NCBI GenBank assembly: GCA_963281255.1
Contig: OY725495.1
Span: 4,650,001 to 4,714,000 of the forward strand
DNA length: 64,000 nt
Origin: Aphrocallistes beatrix
Lineage: Eukaryota > Porifera > Hexactinellida > Sceptrulophora > Aphrocallistidae
Direction: 5' to 3'
Every line of letters begins with the position of its first letter. The first letter of the stretch is position 1. Made by a program: the position numbers and the translations under genes. Below, in pieces: positions 42,911-53,169 of this stretch. Under the pieces are notes generated by a model. The model was given only the letters and a program-made list of their open reading frames with translations, was not told where the DNA came from and did no database searches.

Positions 42911-43140
42911 ATTGATTCGTACGCTTGTTTAATAAAATTGTTGAATTGTTTACTGAGAGTATATTTATATCAGATGAGAAGTGTGTTGGTATCATGAGCT
43001 GATAGTGTGTGTTGTGTCGTAGTGAGAGGGAGAGACTGATTAGAGAATGACTGGTAGGTTTGTGGCTAGTTTCTTTGAAGCAGGAGTGTGTCATGTTTCT
43101 GAAAGGATATCTCCTTGTGGAACTTTACACTAAGAAATAC
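42911..43140 (-). promoter_or_regulatory. Conserved upstream region of NHL copy 2
   Basis: Nearly identical to the block upstream of copies 1, 3 and 4 over about 200 bp, including the TATA-like ATATAAATATACTCTCAGTA on the gene strand. Confidence 0.65.
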
Positions 43141-43356
43141 TTTCAATGTTGTCTACTTTAAGTCAGATTTGACTATATTTGGAAGAAAAATGGTTCATAA
43201 GTGTTTTGCTAATTATGCAAAATCTGTAAATTTCCTAGACATTACATCTTCCCCAAAATAGTGCTGGATTTATTTGCTTTGTGAATTTTTTTATCAGGTA
43301 ATATTGTTGAATTCATCCATTCACAATCTCAATTTTTTTCTACAATTCCTCTTTCA

Positions 43357-43513
43357 GGAAATGTCCTATTCACCCATTACCATCTCACTTTTCTGTACAG
43401 TGCTGTGTGGTATTAGGCACTCTGAGAAGATGTGCTACATTACTGTCTCTATTGATATGGCAGATGTACGATGTTCTAATCTATATTCATTCATCAATGT
43501 GATCATTGGCTAA
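43357..43513 (+). other. Possible short reading frame conserved between units
   Basis: The frame starting MSYSPITISLFCTVLCG continues HSEKMCYITVSIDMADVRCS. Unit 3 (57667) keeps the frame with mainly conservative changes, and unit 2 (50908) keeps only the first part. A CTTTCAG precedes the ATG region in each. No family recognised; it may be only DNA-level conservation. Confidence 0.3.
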
Positions 43514-43574
43514 CACACTCGGAAGGTAGCACAGTGTAATATTATTATTTTGTAGGAAAATAATGAGAGAAATT

Positions 43575-43968
43575 CCAGGGTTTCAGCAGGACTGCAAATA
43601 TGTGGCATTCCCATATGGAATGGGAATGACTTTAAGTATAGGATATTCCCACATGTGGGATTCTGTGTGAATTTGTGGGTTTCTGTGGCTATTCTTTCAG
43701 AATTCCGGTGGGAATGGGATGGGAATTGTGTTGAAATTCCTTTTCCAAGGCAACCTTGGGAGTTTCTGATCAATTTATACACAGCTGAACGAGCATAAAA
43801 CGTACCTTCCGCGAAACGGAAAAAGTACGTACTAAACGAGTTGTGATATTACATAGGAATCTATATTACATAGGAATCTATATGACTTAATGCATTTTGA
43901 ATTAGAGAAATGACTATGTACTAACCAATCGTCTTATCCCGAGTACGTACTAGCTGAATTCTAGTCAG
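43575..43968. repeat. Family G element followed by a family D element
   Basis: G part 43575-43765 (ATTCCCATATGGAATGGGAA ... TTCCAAGGCAACCTTGGG); D part about 43786-43968 (CGAAACGGAAAAAGTACGTA ... GAGTACGTACTAGCTGAATT). The same pair is in unit 3 at 57875-58262. Confidence 0.75.
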
Positions 43969-44591
43969 GGTATTATACAGCTCTCCAGAGATACGCTCCT
44001 AATCCAAAATCCCTTTAACTTTCATATGCCTAAATCTATAAATAGCATTATAAAATAGGGTAAATTGAGTATTATTCTGGATTTTCACACTACTAAACAC
44101 TTTGAGGCTTAAAACCATACGTTTAAAGCAGCGTCTTGCACTCCTAGATAATCTCCTGGACTTCTAGTGTTATTCTAATACAAACTTGAAACAGAGAGGC
44201 ATGCTGTGGCATAATTTGACTAACATTCCTTCACAGGTCAATCCACCATAGTTCTAAATGTATGCAGCTACACATGAATTTAACAAAAGATATGAATATT
44301 TAATATAGATTTTGGGTTGAGAAGATTATCTATGTTTCAATGCATCTTTTCATACAATAAAGAGTATTATTGTCTGATTCGGACTAAAAAGTAAGTTAAT
44401 TTTATTTAAAAACTGAGTTTACGTAGATTATGTGTGGATTGTGATTACAATCTGAATTTCAAAACTTAGCTTCAAACGAATTTTATGTCTAGTTTTGGCT
44501 TAAAGTTACTAAACTTATTTATTAATAAACTAAGTTTGGATTGTTAAGTCTGAAAAGTTCAGAAAATGAGATTATATCCTCTTTCCACGTA

Positions 44592-45018
44592 CCGTATTGC
44601 TTCGAATAAGCGCCCGGGCGCTTATTTATTTCGTGCACCCTTTAGACCCGGCGCTTATTCAAACCGGCGCTTATTCAAGCCCCGGCGCTTATTTTTTTCA
44701 TTCGCTATTTTGACCCGGCGCTCTTTTTTATGTTTACTACATTGACTGGCACTTTTATTTTTGCCACAACTGAGATGTTAGTTCTATCAAAAAAGGATAA
44801 TGTAATGTTTCAAAAAGCACTTCTATCTATGCCACTACTGAGAATACTAGTTTGATATGATGTTCAGGGAACTAAAATGCCCTGGCGTCCGACGCTTATT
44901 CGAGCCCCGGCGCTTATTCAAGCCCCGGCGCTTATTTATTTCGTTCACCCTTTAGACCCGGCGCTTATTCAAACCGGCGCTTATTCAAGCCCCCGGCGCT
45001 TATTCAGGGAAATACGGT
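44592..45018. repeat. TIR element family H (GGCGCTTATT words)
   Basis: CCGTATTGCTTCGAATAAGC ... GCTTATTCAGGGAAATACGG, with the word CCCGGCGCTTATT repeated more than eight times. Shorter forms at 48659 and 55395. Confidence 0.85.
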
Positions 45019-45394
45019 ACTCTTGTTCTGCCATTGCTTTGTATTGAAACAAGAATAGAACCAATAGTATTAATGAAATACAACTTTGTTCTGTTACATT
45101 GACCTCACCGTTCATGAACCCGATAGCACTAAGGATACCATCCAGTATTACAATGGAGTATATCCTAGTTTTCTAGATAATATATTGCACCAATGAACTG
45201 TGAAACAATATTCCACACAATATTATTGCGACAAGGCATGTGAAAAGGTATATTCTTGTACGAAATTTGAAATATACACATTAAATATCCCAGAATTGAA
45301 ATTTCGTCCAATTGGACCATTTCTTTGAAAAGAAAATGATCAAAGCGGTTAAGTTGAAACAGAACCAACTGTAATGGTGGCTACGGCCCATATT

Positions 45395-45745
45395 ATGAAC
45401 AAGCGCGCTTCGCTTGCTTGCGCTGCTGGCGGACACTTTGTGTCCGCCGGAGGCTCCCTTCGGTCGCCTGGAGTCACATTGGTTAATTATAAGGGAGATA
45501 GCATCTCTAAATATGTCTGTCTTACTTTTAAATTCGATATATCACTTGAAAAATCACCAAATTTGTCAATTTTAAAATTTTGATTAGTAATGATGACGTC
45601 ATAGCGAAGTGATGAGTCATCATTTTTTGATGCTAGTTGCATCATATGTGAGACGTGTTAGTATACAGATTCTATTAAAATTTCAGCCTTCTATCTCCTA
45701 TAATGGCTGAGTTATGCCCGAATAACTGTGTTGCTTAACTTTTAA
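45395..45745. repeat. Repeat family I
   Basis: AAGCGCGCTTCGCTTGCTTG, then GGCGGACACTTTGTGTCCGC; runs through TTTCAGCCTTCTATCTCC to ATGGCTGAGTTATGCCCG. Homologous to 15663-16140 without the family A insertion. Confidence 0.75.
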
Positions 45746-45897
45746 AAATGTGACAATGACGTCATATTCCATGATGAGTGGACATTTTTCTCTGAGCTCA
45801 GAACTTACTGGAGCCATAGCCAAAAGACTCCCACATGCCAAAAATTAGCTTTCTACGCCCGGCAGTTTCTTCAATCAATTCGTTACATATATATATG

Positions 45898-46575
45898 TTA
45901 GGACAAATTTGCGAAATCAACAATTATGCATAATTGTTCATTTAATACGACAATTATGCATAATTGTTCATCTAATACGACAATTATGGATAATTGTTCA
46001 TCTAATGCGACAAGGTCCTATACTGAAAGTTTTGATCCTGCATGGACAAATTTTCCATGGAATATTGGTCCAGGGGACCATTTTTTCACAGTTAACCCGA
46101 TTTCTCCAATTGAGGATGCATGTATTGTATCAAAAAATTAGATAAGCTAGAAATGTAGTATATCTAATCAGAATTCTAATTAGATAGTCAATGAGAAACT
46201 CGGAATAAACATTCTGTTGATTTTCGATATTACTGGTAACATCTTCACCCAGAAGTTTTGGGTCTAAATGAATTTTAACCCTAGCATTTAGACCTGAATC
46301 TTCCTATAAGGATTTATAAAATAATTTGAAGAGACTTGGTTTGTAGGGCAGTTTTCACTCATTTTGTGGAATGTATTCGACGAACACACACACTCTAATA
46401 ATAAACTAGAGAGATGGCATAATAAATTAAAAAGAATGGCTCGAAAAGTGCAGTAAATATCTACGAAATTGTAAAAATATGCATAATTGTTGCATTAGAT
46501 GAACAATTATGCATAATTGTTGCGAAATGAACAATTATGCATAATTGTTGATTTCGCAAATTTGTCCTAACATAT
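45898..46575. mobile_element. Non-autonomous TIR element with subterminal ATTATGCATAAT palindromes
   Basis: Ends are inverted: GTTAGGACAAATTTGCGAAA on the left, TTTGCGAAATTTGTCCTAAC-type sequence on the right (45898 and about 46572). Each end carries three spaced copies of ACAATTATGCATAATTGTT or a near variant. No transposase motif inside. Flanked by TATATA-rich sequence. Confidence 0.85.
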
Positions 46576-46635
46576 ATACACAAACAAACAATAATCGAGT
46601 TTTAATAGTAAGGATATATATATATAATAAAATCA

Positions 46636-46835
46636 AGGTGTGAAAAAATGATAATATAAACATGACATAGAACTTAGATTCAAATATAAATCTCCATATA
46701 AGGAATATTTGTTCAAAATTAGTGCAATTTGATTCTGTAGATTTCCCATGAACGTGTAGACGGCAGGGTTTCCGCGTGAATGGGGATCCCCATACCCATG
46801 GGATGGGAATAGGAATGGGAATGGGAATGCTAGAC
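46636..46835. repeat. Family X fragment and family G fragment
   Basis: AGGTGTGAAAAAATGATAAT, ATCTCCATATAAGGAATATT (as at 59222-59350), then GGGATGGGAATAGGAATGGG. Confidence 0.65.
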
Positions 46836-47270
46836 AGCTGTCAACATAAATCACACTACTTCATGACTAAACTCGTGATAGTTAAGACACCAAATATGCA
46901 TTCTAACAAGCGATTTTCATTATTCACGTACTACTTGTAGTTTCTATACCAGTAAGAAAATAGACTCACGAATTACAAGTTTCTGAATTCATTCCTAATA
47001 CAGAGTTTATTATTAGTGATTTAGACCTGATTAACTCTAATCTTCTCAAAAGAAGGAACTCTCCTCCACACGCTAGGACAACAAGGCCACGAATTGGAAA
47101 TACCTCTAACCTTAATCTCAAATATTTGGTTGTACCCTGGAGATGATAATTATAATTTTAATATTTTCTTGTTTATAATTTATATTGAGTGAATATTTGT
47201 TGTTATTGTTGTTTACTAGTAAATTATTTATAATTTGTTTACGATGTTTCTGATAAATAAACGTAACACG

Positions 47271-47950
47271 GCTAATTTATATGTAGGAATTCGAACTGTT
47301 TCCATTTATGCAGCATCTCCCTTCTTTGTTTTACGCGGTTATAGAGATAGACATACAATGTTTCTATGAAATTCAACATTGTAACATTCAAAAGATTGAA
47401 GAAGGAATGTCTATGCTGTTTGGACTTGAAATGGGCTCACACTAGAAAATACTTCACTTGAGAATTTTTGAACAAAAAATGGAATTCTTACTAGGAACTG
47501 GATTAGACTCCTGGACCGGAGAGTTGTAATAATTGTTAGTTCAACTGATCTGTAGACTAGTCGACCTGACCGTTACTAGTGGGGTTTCGTCCCATTTCAG
47601 GGACTCATCAGGCGGTGACCCTCGACCCCATTATGAACTGTGAACCACCTTCGGATTGTTCACGCTTCCTTATTGCCACAGTCTTTGGCTCCTGCAGCTT
47701 CCCGGTAGTCCTTGGCTCTCCGCGGCCACGATACTACAAGCATATAGACCAAACGATTATTAGAACAACAGTAAAACAAAATAATATAAGAATTGGTACT
47801 GCAGTAGAATCGGCTTTTCCATACACCTGTTTGTGCCCTATTTTCTTGTATGAAGTTTCCCAGTAATCCTATTTTACGCGTTCTAACCATTTGTTTTCCA
47901 ATCACGAAAATATGCCTTCGCGATTTTCTCGAGTTTTTCCTCAATTTAGT
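47271..47950. other. Unit 1-2 junction, possible retroelement remnant around a ribozyme
   Basis: No supported gene. 47560-47760 is more GC-rich than its surroundings and includes a hammerhead core (listed separately). The adjoining - strand frame (AKDYREAAGAKDCGNKEA) resembles no family I can name. Confidence 0.4.
47580..47630 (-). ncRNA. Hammerhead ribozyme, type III topology
   Basis: On the - strand: stem III 5' arm TGGGGT, cleavage C, a short stem I hairpin of 12 nt (GAGG-GTCA-CCGC, one mismatch), the invariant CTGATGA, stem II GTCCC / GGGAC closed over TGAAAT, GAA, then the stem III 3' arm ACCCCA. Both invariant boxes (CUGAUGA and GAAA), the G-C pair closing stem II and the U before the cleavage C are present. 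Stems II (5 bp) and III (6 bp) are perfect. In animals such ribozymes usually belong to retroelements (Penelope-like or retrozymes). No tandem partner is visible here. Confidence 0.8.
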
Positions 47951-48321
47951 CAGTCTGTTTAGCTTGGTAGCACCAGAGAACTGCCACAGCTACAATCACT
48001 AATCACTAAATCCTTCCGAAAACTGATAATTCTCCAAATACAAATTCTTTTTCTTCGTTATTCATGGTTTAGTGTCGCATTATACATTACTGAGTATGTA
48101 GTTGCATTTATAAAAGCAACATCGACTTCTTCCTTATCCATGGTTAGTGCTCAATGCTCAAATAAATATTCAACTCTTCCTTGCTATTCTTCCGTGCATC
48201 AAGGAAGCAAATTTATTATTATTTAGATACTGTGAATAACGCACACTCACTGGAAGATTCAAACAATAGTTAGAATTATAATAGATCAGCAACAACAATT
48301 TACGACACAATACGACACTCT

Positions 48322-48585
48322 TCACTTATTCTTGTCTGCCTCCATTGCTTGCTTCAGAGTTTTCTTCTTGAGCTTGTCTAGCTTTCTTTTCTGTCTAACT
48401 CTGTCATAGTGGTCCTCTAGCTGGCAGTGGTCCAGTGCCTCTTTCTCCTCGTGGCAGTACCAAGGCAGAAAGAATGTCTCCCTGCGACACTGGATATATG
48501 GCACGAAGAAGTGGACACAGTGGTCTCGATTGGGCAGTGGGATGTAGAGTCTTTCTAGATCTTCCATTGAGTACTTGTCTGCCAT
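48322..48585 (-). CDS. NDUFB7: NDUFB7-like complex I subunit, copy b (87 aa)
   Basis: Differs from copy a by EEKEA for EEREA and ADKNK for ADKIK at the end. The four cysteines of the twin CX9C pair (CVHFFVPYIQC and CHEEKEALDHC) are kept, as is the 3' flank GACACAATACGACACTCTTC. It lies downstream of NHL copy 3 with the same spacing as in the other units. Confidence 0.82.
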   Translation of the reverse strand: MADKYSMEDLERLYIPLPNRDHCVHFFVPYIQCRRETFFLPWYCHEEKEALDHCQLEDHYDRVRQKRKLDKLKKKTLKQAMEADKNK

Positions 48586-48658
48586 TATTCCGCTAGTTGA
48601 AAGCTAAAGTTGTAGCAAGAGTAATTATGTAAAGCGCATATACAGTAAATCTGATATA

Positions 48659-48884
48659 CCGCATTTCCCTGAATAAGCGCCGGGGCTCGAATAAGCGTCG
48701 GACGCCGGGGCATTTTAGTTCTCAGAACATCACACAAGTGCTTTTTGAAACACTACATTATCCTTTTTCAATAGAACTAACATTCTCAGTTGTGGCAAAA
48801 ATAAAAGTGCCAGTCAATGTAGTAAACAAAAAAAAGAGCGCCGGGTCAAAATAGCGAATGAAAAAAATAAGCGCCGGTTTGACT
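48659..48884. repeat. TIR element family H, truncated
   Basis: CCGCATTTCCCTGAATAAGC ... AAATAAGCGCCGGTTTGAC. Confidence 0.8.
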
Positions 48885-48918
48885 TTTTTAAATGGGTGGT
48901 TAGCATGTATGTTACGTA

Positions 48919-49060
48919 CAGTAGAACTCCCTTATTAGCAATATTGCTCCATTTGCAACCAATCTTCAGGTCCCAGGTGAAGATTTTTTGTTAATTCTGT
49001 TCCCGTATTAGCAACCATTTTATGAGCAAAACTCGAGTTTCTAATAAGCGAATTCCACTG
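48919..49060. repeat. TIR element family K
   Basis: CAGTAGAACTCCCTTATTAG ... AATAAGCGAATTCCACTG flanked by TA. Confidence 0.9.
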
Positions 49061-49285
49061 TAGTTACTTCAAAAAGACTAAAAAGCTATGACGGACAGAT
49101 GTCTATTTATATATTGAACAGTGATCCTGTGAAGTATGTGCCACACCCGTGATAGAACACTACCACCGTCCCTGATTCGATTTTGTAAAGTTATTCTATA
49201 ATTAGAGTTTAAACAAGAAACAAATGTAATAGTTTATTTATTTAATATTATAATCATACAAATAAAAAAAAAAAGGAAATATAAT

Positions 49286-50464
49286 CTAATACAAGTTTAA
49301 TTTACTATTATCATTATTAGCACAAATAATAATATTATCTTGAGTTACTGCTATTCCCATAGGACTATAATCACACTCAATACTATGAATTAACAGACCT
49401 TCTAATGTGTATATTTGTATTGTTTTACCTGAACAATCACTAATTAGAATATTATTAAACTTATCTAAACATGGAAATATATCATCAGTTCCACCTCTCA
49501 AGTTTATAATACTATTCAGTAAATCTCCTAACTTAGAAAATACATGTACATTATGATGTTTACTTTTATCAGCTACAAACACTTTATTATTATTTACTTT
49601 AACATCTTTTGGTCTTAATAACTTATTATTTCCTAATTCTCTAATAAATTTTAGATCTAAGCTTAACACTACTATTCTATTATTAAGACTATCTGCTACA
49701 AACACTTCATTATTATCTACTGTTATACCTAATGGACATTTAAGTTTTAACTCACTCTTACATTCCAATTTATAGTTTTGTGTTGTATATTTTAGGACTT
49801 TATGCAGTTTATAATCAGTTACAAACAACCAATCATTGTATAGAGCTATGGAGTGAGGCCAACTTAACTCTCCCTTACCAAATTCTCTAATGAACTGACC
49901 CTCCAAGCTAACTAACTGAATTCTACTGTTCCCACCGTCAGCTATGAATATATTTCCTTTCCCATCTAACTCTACACCACGTGGATTATTTAGCTCACCC
50001 TCCCCTTTCCCTTCCTTACCTATAGTGCTGATAGGACTTAGTTTGGAGGTGTATATTTCAGCCGAGCAGTTTAGTTCTCCAAACCTCTCTATCTGATCTC
50101 GTAGGTCATCAAGATGAGATGTGTCGAGTTGAGGAGGAGGAGGAATGGGATTTGGGTGTTCGCATTCTTCTCTCTGTGCCCTCCAGTATTTAATCGTCTG
50201 TTCGTCTATTTTTGAAAAGGGGAGATCAGCGTTCTTCTCTTGCATCTCTCTGATCTGTTTTTCAAGGCTTTCGAGATATTCGGTTCGCTCTGTTTCTTTG
50301 AGGTTATATTCATTTCTTTTCTCGCAAATCTGTTTAATCAGTTGGTCCTTCTTCTCTATCAGTTGCTGTATCAGAGAGTTGAATGTCTTCCTTACTGATA
50401 TTTCAACAGTATCCAATGATTCAGGTTCAAGTTCTAGCATTCTCTGTGGATACTTTGCTGCCAT
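49286..50464 (-). CDS. Coiled-coil NHL beta-propeller protein, copy 3 (392 aa)
   Basis: Same architecture as copy 2 and the same N-terminal type (MAAKYPQRMLELEPESLDTV), so these two share a coiled-coil lineage. The propeller begins near residue 160 (GVELDGKGNIFIADGGNSRI) and ends SKLNLY. Variable positions in this copy: GG after the blade-1 Asp, YKLHK after VTD, SL after VAD, K after VAD in the KHH blade, C after ISD, S before P-M-G, and a last blade reading NNDNS where the others keep a VD. Single exon with an intact frame. The loss of that last Asp is unique among the copies. Confidence 0.85.
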   Translation of the reverse strand: MAAKYPQRMLELEPESLDTVEISVRKTFNSLIQQLIEKKDQLIKQICEKRNEYNLKETERTEYLESLEKQIREMQEKNADLPFSKIDEQTIKYWRAQREECEHPNPIPPPPQLDTSHLDDLRDQIERFGELNCSAEIYTSKLSPISTIGKEGKGEGELNNPRGVELDGKGNIFIADGGNSRIQLVSLEGQFIREFGKGELSWPHSIALYNDWLFVTDYKLHKVLKYTTQNYKLECKSELKLKCPLGITVDNNEVFVADSLNNRIVVLSLDLKFIRELGNNKLLRPKDVKVNNNKVFVADKSKHHNVHVFSKLGDLLNSIINLRGGTDDIFPCLDKFNNILISDCSGKTIQIYTLEGLLIHSIECDYSPMGIAVTQDNIIICANNDNSKLNLY

Positions 50465-50705
50465 CTTTATTCGTACGGTTGTTTGATAAAATTGTTGAAT
50501 TGTTTACTGAGAGTATATTTATATCAGATGAGAAGTGTGTTGGTATCATGAGCTGATAGTGTGTGTTGTGTTGTAGTGAGAGGGAGAGACTGATTAGAGA
50601 ATGACTGGTAGGTTTGTGGCTAGTTTCCTTGAAGCAGGAGTGTGTCATGTTTCTGAAAGGATATCTTGTGCAACTTGCTTTTGCACGAACCGAAATTACT
50701 TTCAA
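50465..50705 (-). promoter_or_regulatory. Conserved upstream region of NHL copy 3
   Basis: As in the other copies: TATA-like block on the gene strand, then the GAGAGGGAGAGACTGATTAG stretch (+ strand reading). Conservation fades near 50660. Confidence 0.65.
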
Positions 50706-52000
50706 TGTTCTCTTCTTTAAGCTAGATTTGACTATATTTGGGAGAAAATGGTGGAAAGTTGAATTGCTAATTATGCAAATTCAATGAACATTCAAGGCAC
50801 CTTACTCTAACACAGTGTTAGATGTAATTTGCATTGATGGATTTTTATTGGTTAATTTTGTTTAATTCATCTATTCACTTGAATTTTACTATAATTCTTC
50901 TTTCAGGAAATGTCCTATTCAGCCATTACCATCACACTTTTCTGTACAGCGCTGTGTGGTATGAGACTCTTTGAGAGGATGTATTACATTAACTATGTTC
51001 CAATGTTTCTTTTCAGACAGTTTAGATACTTTGACTGATTCGAGATAAAAACTAAAAAGAAACTTGGTTTTAGTTCAAAACTGAGTTTCAACCTACGAAA
51101 ATTCTGTTTAGTTTGTAATTACAATCTGAATTTCAATGACTTAGTTTCAAACAAATTTTATGCTTAGTTTTGACTTAAAGTTAGTCTAAACTTATTATTA
51201 ACAAACTAAGTTTGAATTGTTAAGTTTGAGAAGTTTAGCAAATAAGATTATCTCCTCTTTCCACATACTCTTGTCCTACTATTGCTTTGTTTTGAAACAA
51301 GTGTAGATAGAAGCATGAGTATTATTGAAATACTTAACTTTGTAAAAAGCTTCCTTCCACACTTTTCTTATATTTCGCCTTCAAAATGTTGACTTTAATC
51401 TCTCATTCATTCTAAATGAAATAAAATGCCACTCAACCACCTTCTCACGAAACTGAACTCCGAGACTATATTGCAAGATAGATTAATGTTAATGTAACGT
51501 ACGATTTATAGTCAAAACAGTTTGATTTTTATGGTTCTGAATCTTCTTTCATCAAAATACGACGTATCAGAAAATTTTGCATTTCCAAAGACGTTTATTC
51601 ATCCACATTGCAATGCTACAGCTGCTGTGATCAATTTAACATAACAACTCAACTGGGAAGATTAAGTTAAATAACGTCTACCCTACAGACCAGCATTGAT
51701 AAGAAGATTTCACCCCAAAACGTAAGAAATGCCAATAGAATGACTGTAGTCTTGAGCAACTCTCTGAACATTTCCTTGCAATTCTTTCAATATTAGTTAT
51801 TGGGTTTGGTCATCTTCCTAAAATTCCCTGAACACCTCAAGATATTGATGAGACCATCTACATCACTGATACGAGTAAAGCTCAAAATTTCCTCTGCTAT
51901 AAACTAGCCGGATTTACAGTATCGATGATAACCATTTCTCTATTTTATAATACGTTTCAATGATGCATGGTACAAATATAACTATATGCTACACCTAAGC
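50706..52000. other. Non-coding part of unit 2
   Basis: AT-rich. 50880-51000 and 51030-51300 match units 1 and 3; beyond that I see no gene and no clear element. Confidence 0.5.
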
Positions 52001-52299
52001 CAGTGTTTCCCAACCTTTCCCTTTATAATGCCCCCTAAGGTGCTTGCAACTTTCATAAGGCCCATACTTCATTATTCACTAAGCTAGTTTAATTATTGAT
52101 TATCATATGTTTACAAAGATTCTAAGAATGTACTTGTAGTAATGTAAGTTGGAACATGTGGTCCTTGACATTGGTGTGATTTCGCAATGTTTACATGTGT
52201 TACCTTACATTCTCATTTAACGCCCCCTTCCTCCACAGCGCCCCCTGAGGCAAGCAAACGCCCCCTGGGGGGCGGTAGAGCCCCCGTTGGGAACCGCTG
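52001..52299. mobile_element. Short hAT-type element, TSD ACCTAAGC
   Basis: 299 bp: CAGTGTTTCCCAACCTTTCC ... CCCGTTGGGAACCGCTG, with exact 8-bp flanks ACCTAAGC at 51993-52000 and 52300-52307. GCGCCCCCTG-type words recur near the right end. Confidence 0.93.
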
Positions 52300-53169
52300 A
52301 CCTAAGCTAACAGAATTGCGGAAAAGACTTCTTTACAAAAGTTAATACAGTTTTTATATTCTATATCCTGGCTTGTTAATTCATTTCTGTCTCCTCTCTT
52401 GATATATTCCTATGTTTTGTTGTTGCAGTTATTTAAACCAATCAATTGGTATTTCTACAAATCTATAATTATTGCGTAGTAAGCTAGAACAACTACGTAA
52501 TAGAAACTGTGACATTAGTGCTTCGTGGTTTAATAAGTGTAGTGTTATTAAAATTAGTTTGTAACTGTCATGCAATGATGACAATAATCAAGTCGCATCA
52601 ATGAAGTGAGAGCTCACTGATGTTGCAGAATTCAGCATAATTATCATTGAACATGATGAAGCTTAATAAAAGGTCATTATATAACGCAGCTCGTGTAGGA
52701 TAATGACCTCCCAGAGTATCCATGGTTCCTTATTTAAGTGGGGTCAATATCTCATGCAGTTGTACTAAGGAGATACCATCCAGTTTTACAATGGTGCACT
52801 ATAGCCTATTATTCTAGATAATATATTGCCCGAGGCAATGTGAAACAATATTCTACACAATATTGTGTGTGACAAGGTATGGCGATTCTTGTACGAGATT
52901 TGAAATCTACACAATTAAATAACCCAGAATTGAAACCCCGTCTAATTGGAACCAGTCTACAGAATGGAGTTTGGGAAGGAATTACACTAAACATATCGGC
53001 CTCATGTTAAAGGGATGAATGATGCTACAGGTGAGTAGAATGCTCATTCTCTGCGTAGAGGACAAATTGACTTTGACATTAAATAACCCACACTCACTGG
53101 ATTATTCGTACATTAACTATAATTACAATAGATCAGTAACAACAATTTACGACACAATACGACACAATA

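Noticed and set aside
47560-47611. Alternative type I hammerhead fold with cleavage after GGTC
   Set aside because: It would need an A-C mismatch at the first stem I pair and has no pairing for the rest of stem I; the type III fold has perfect stems II and III.
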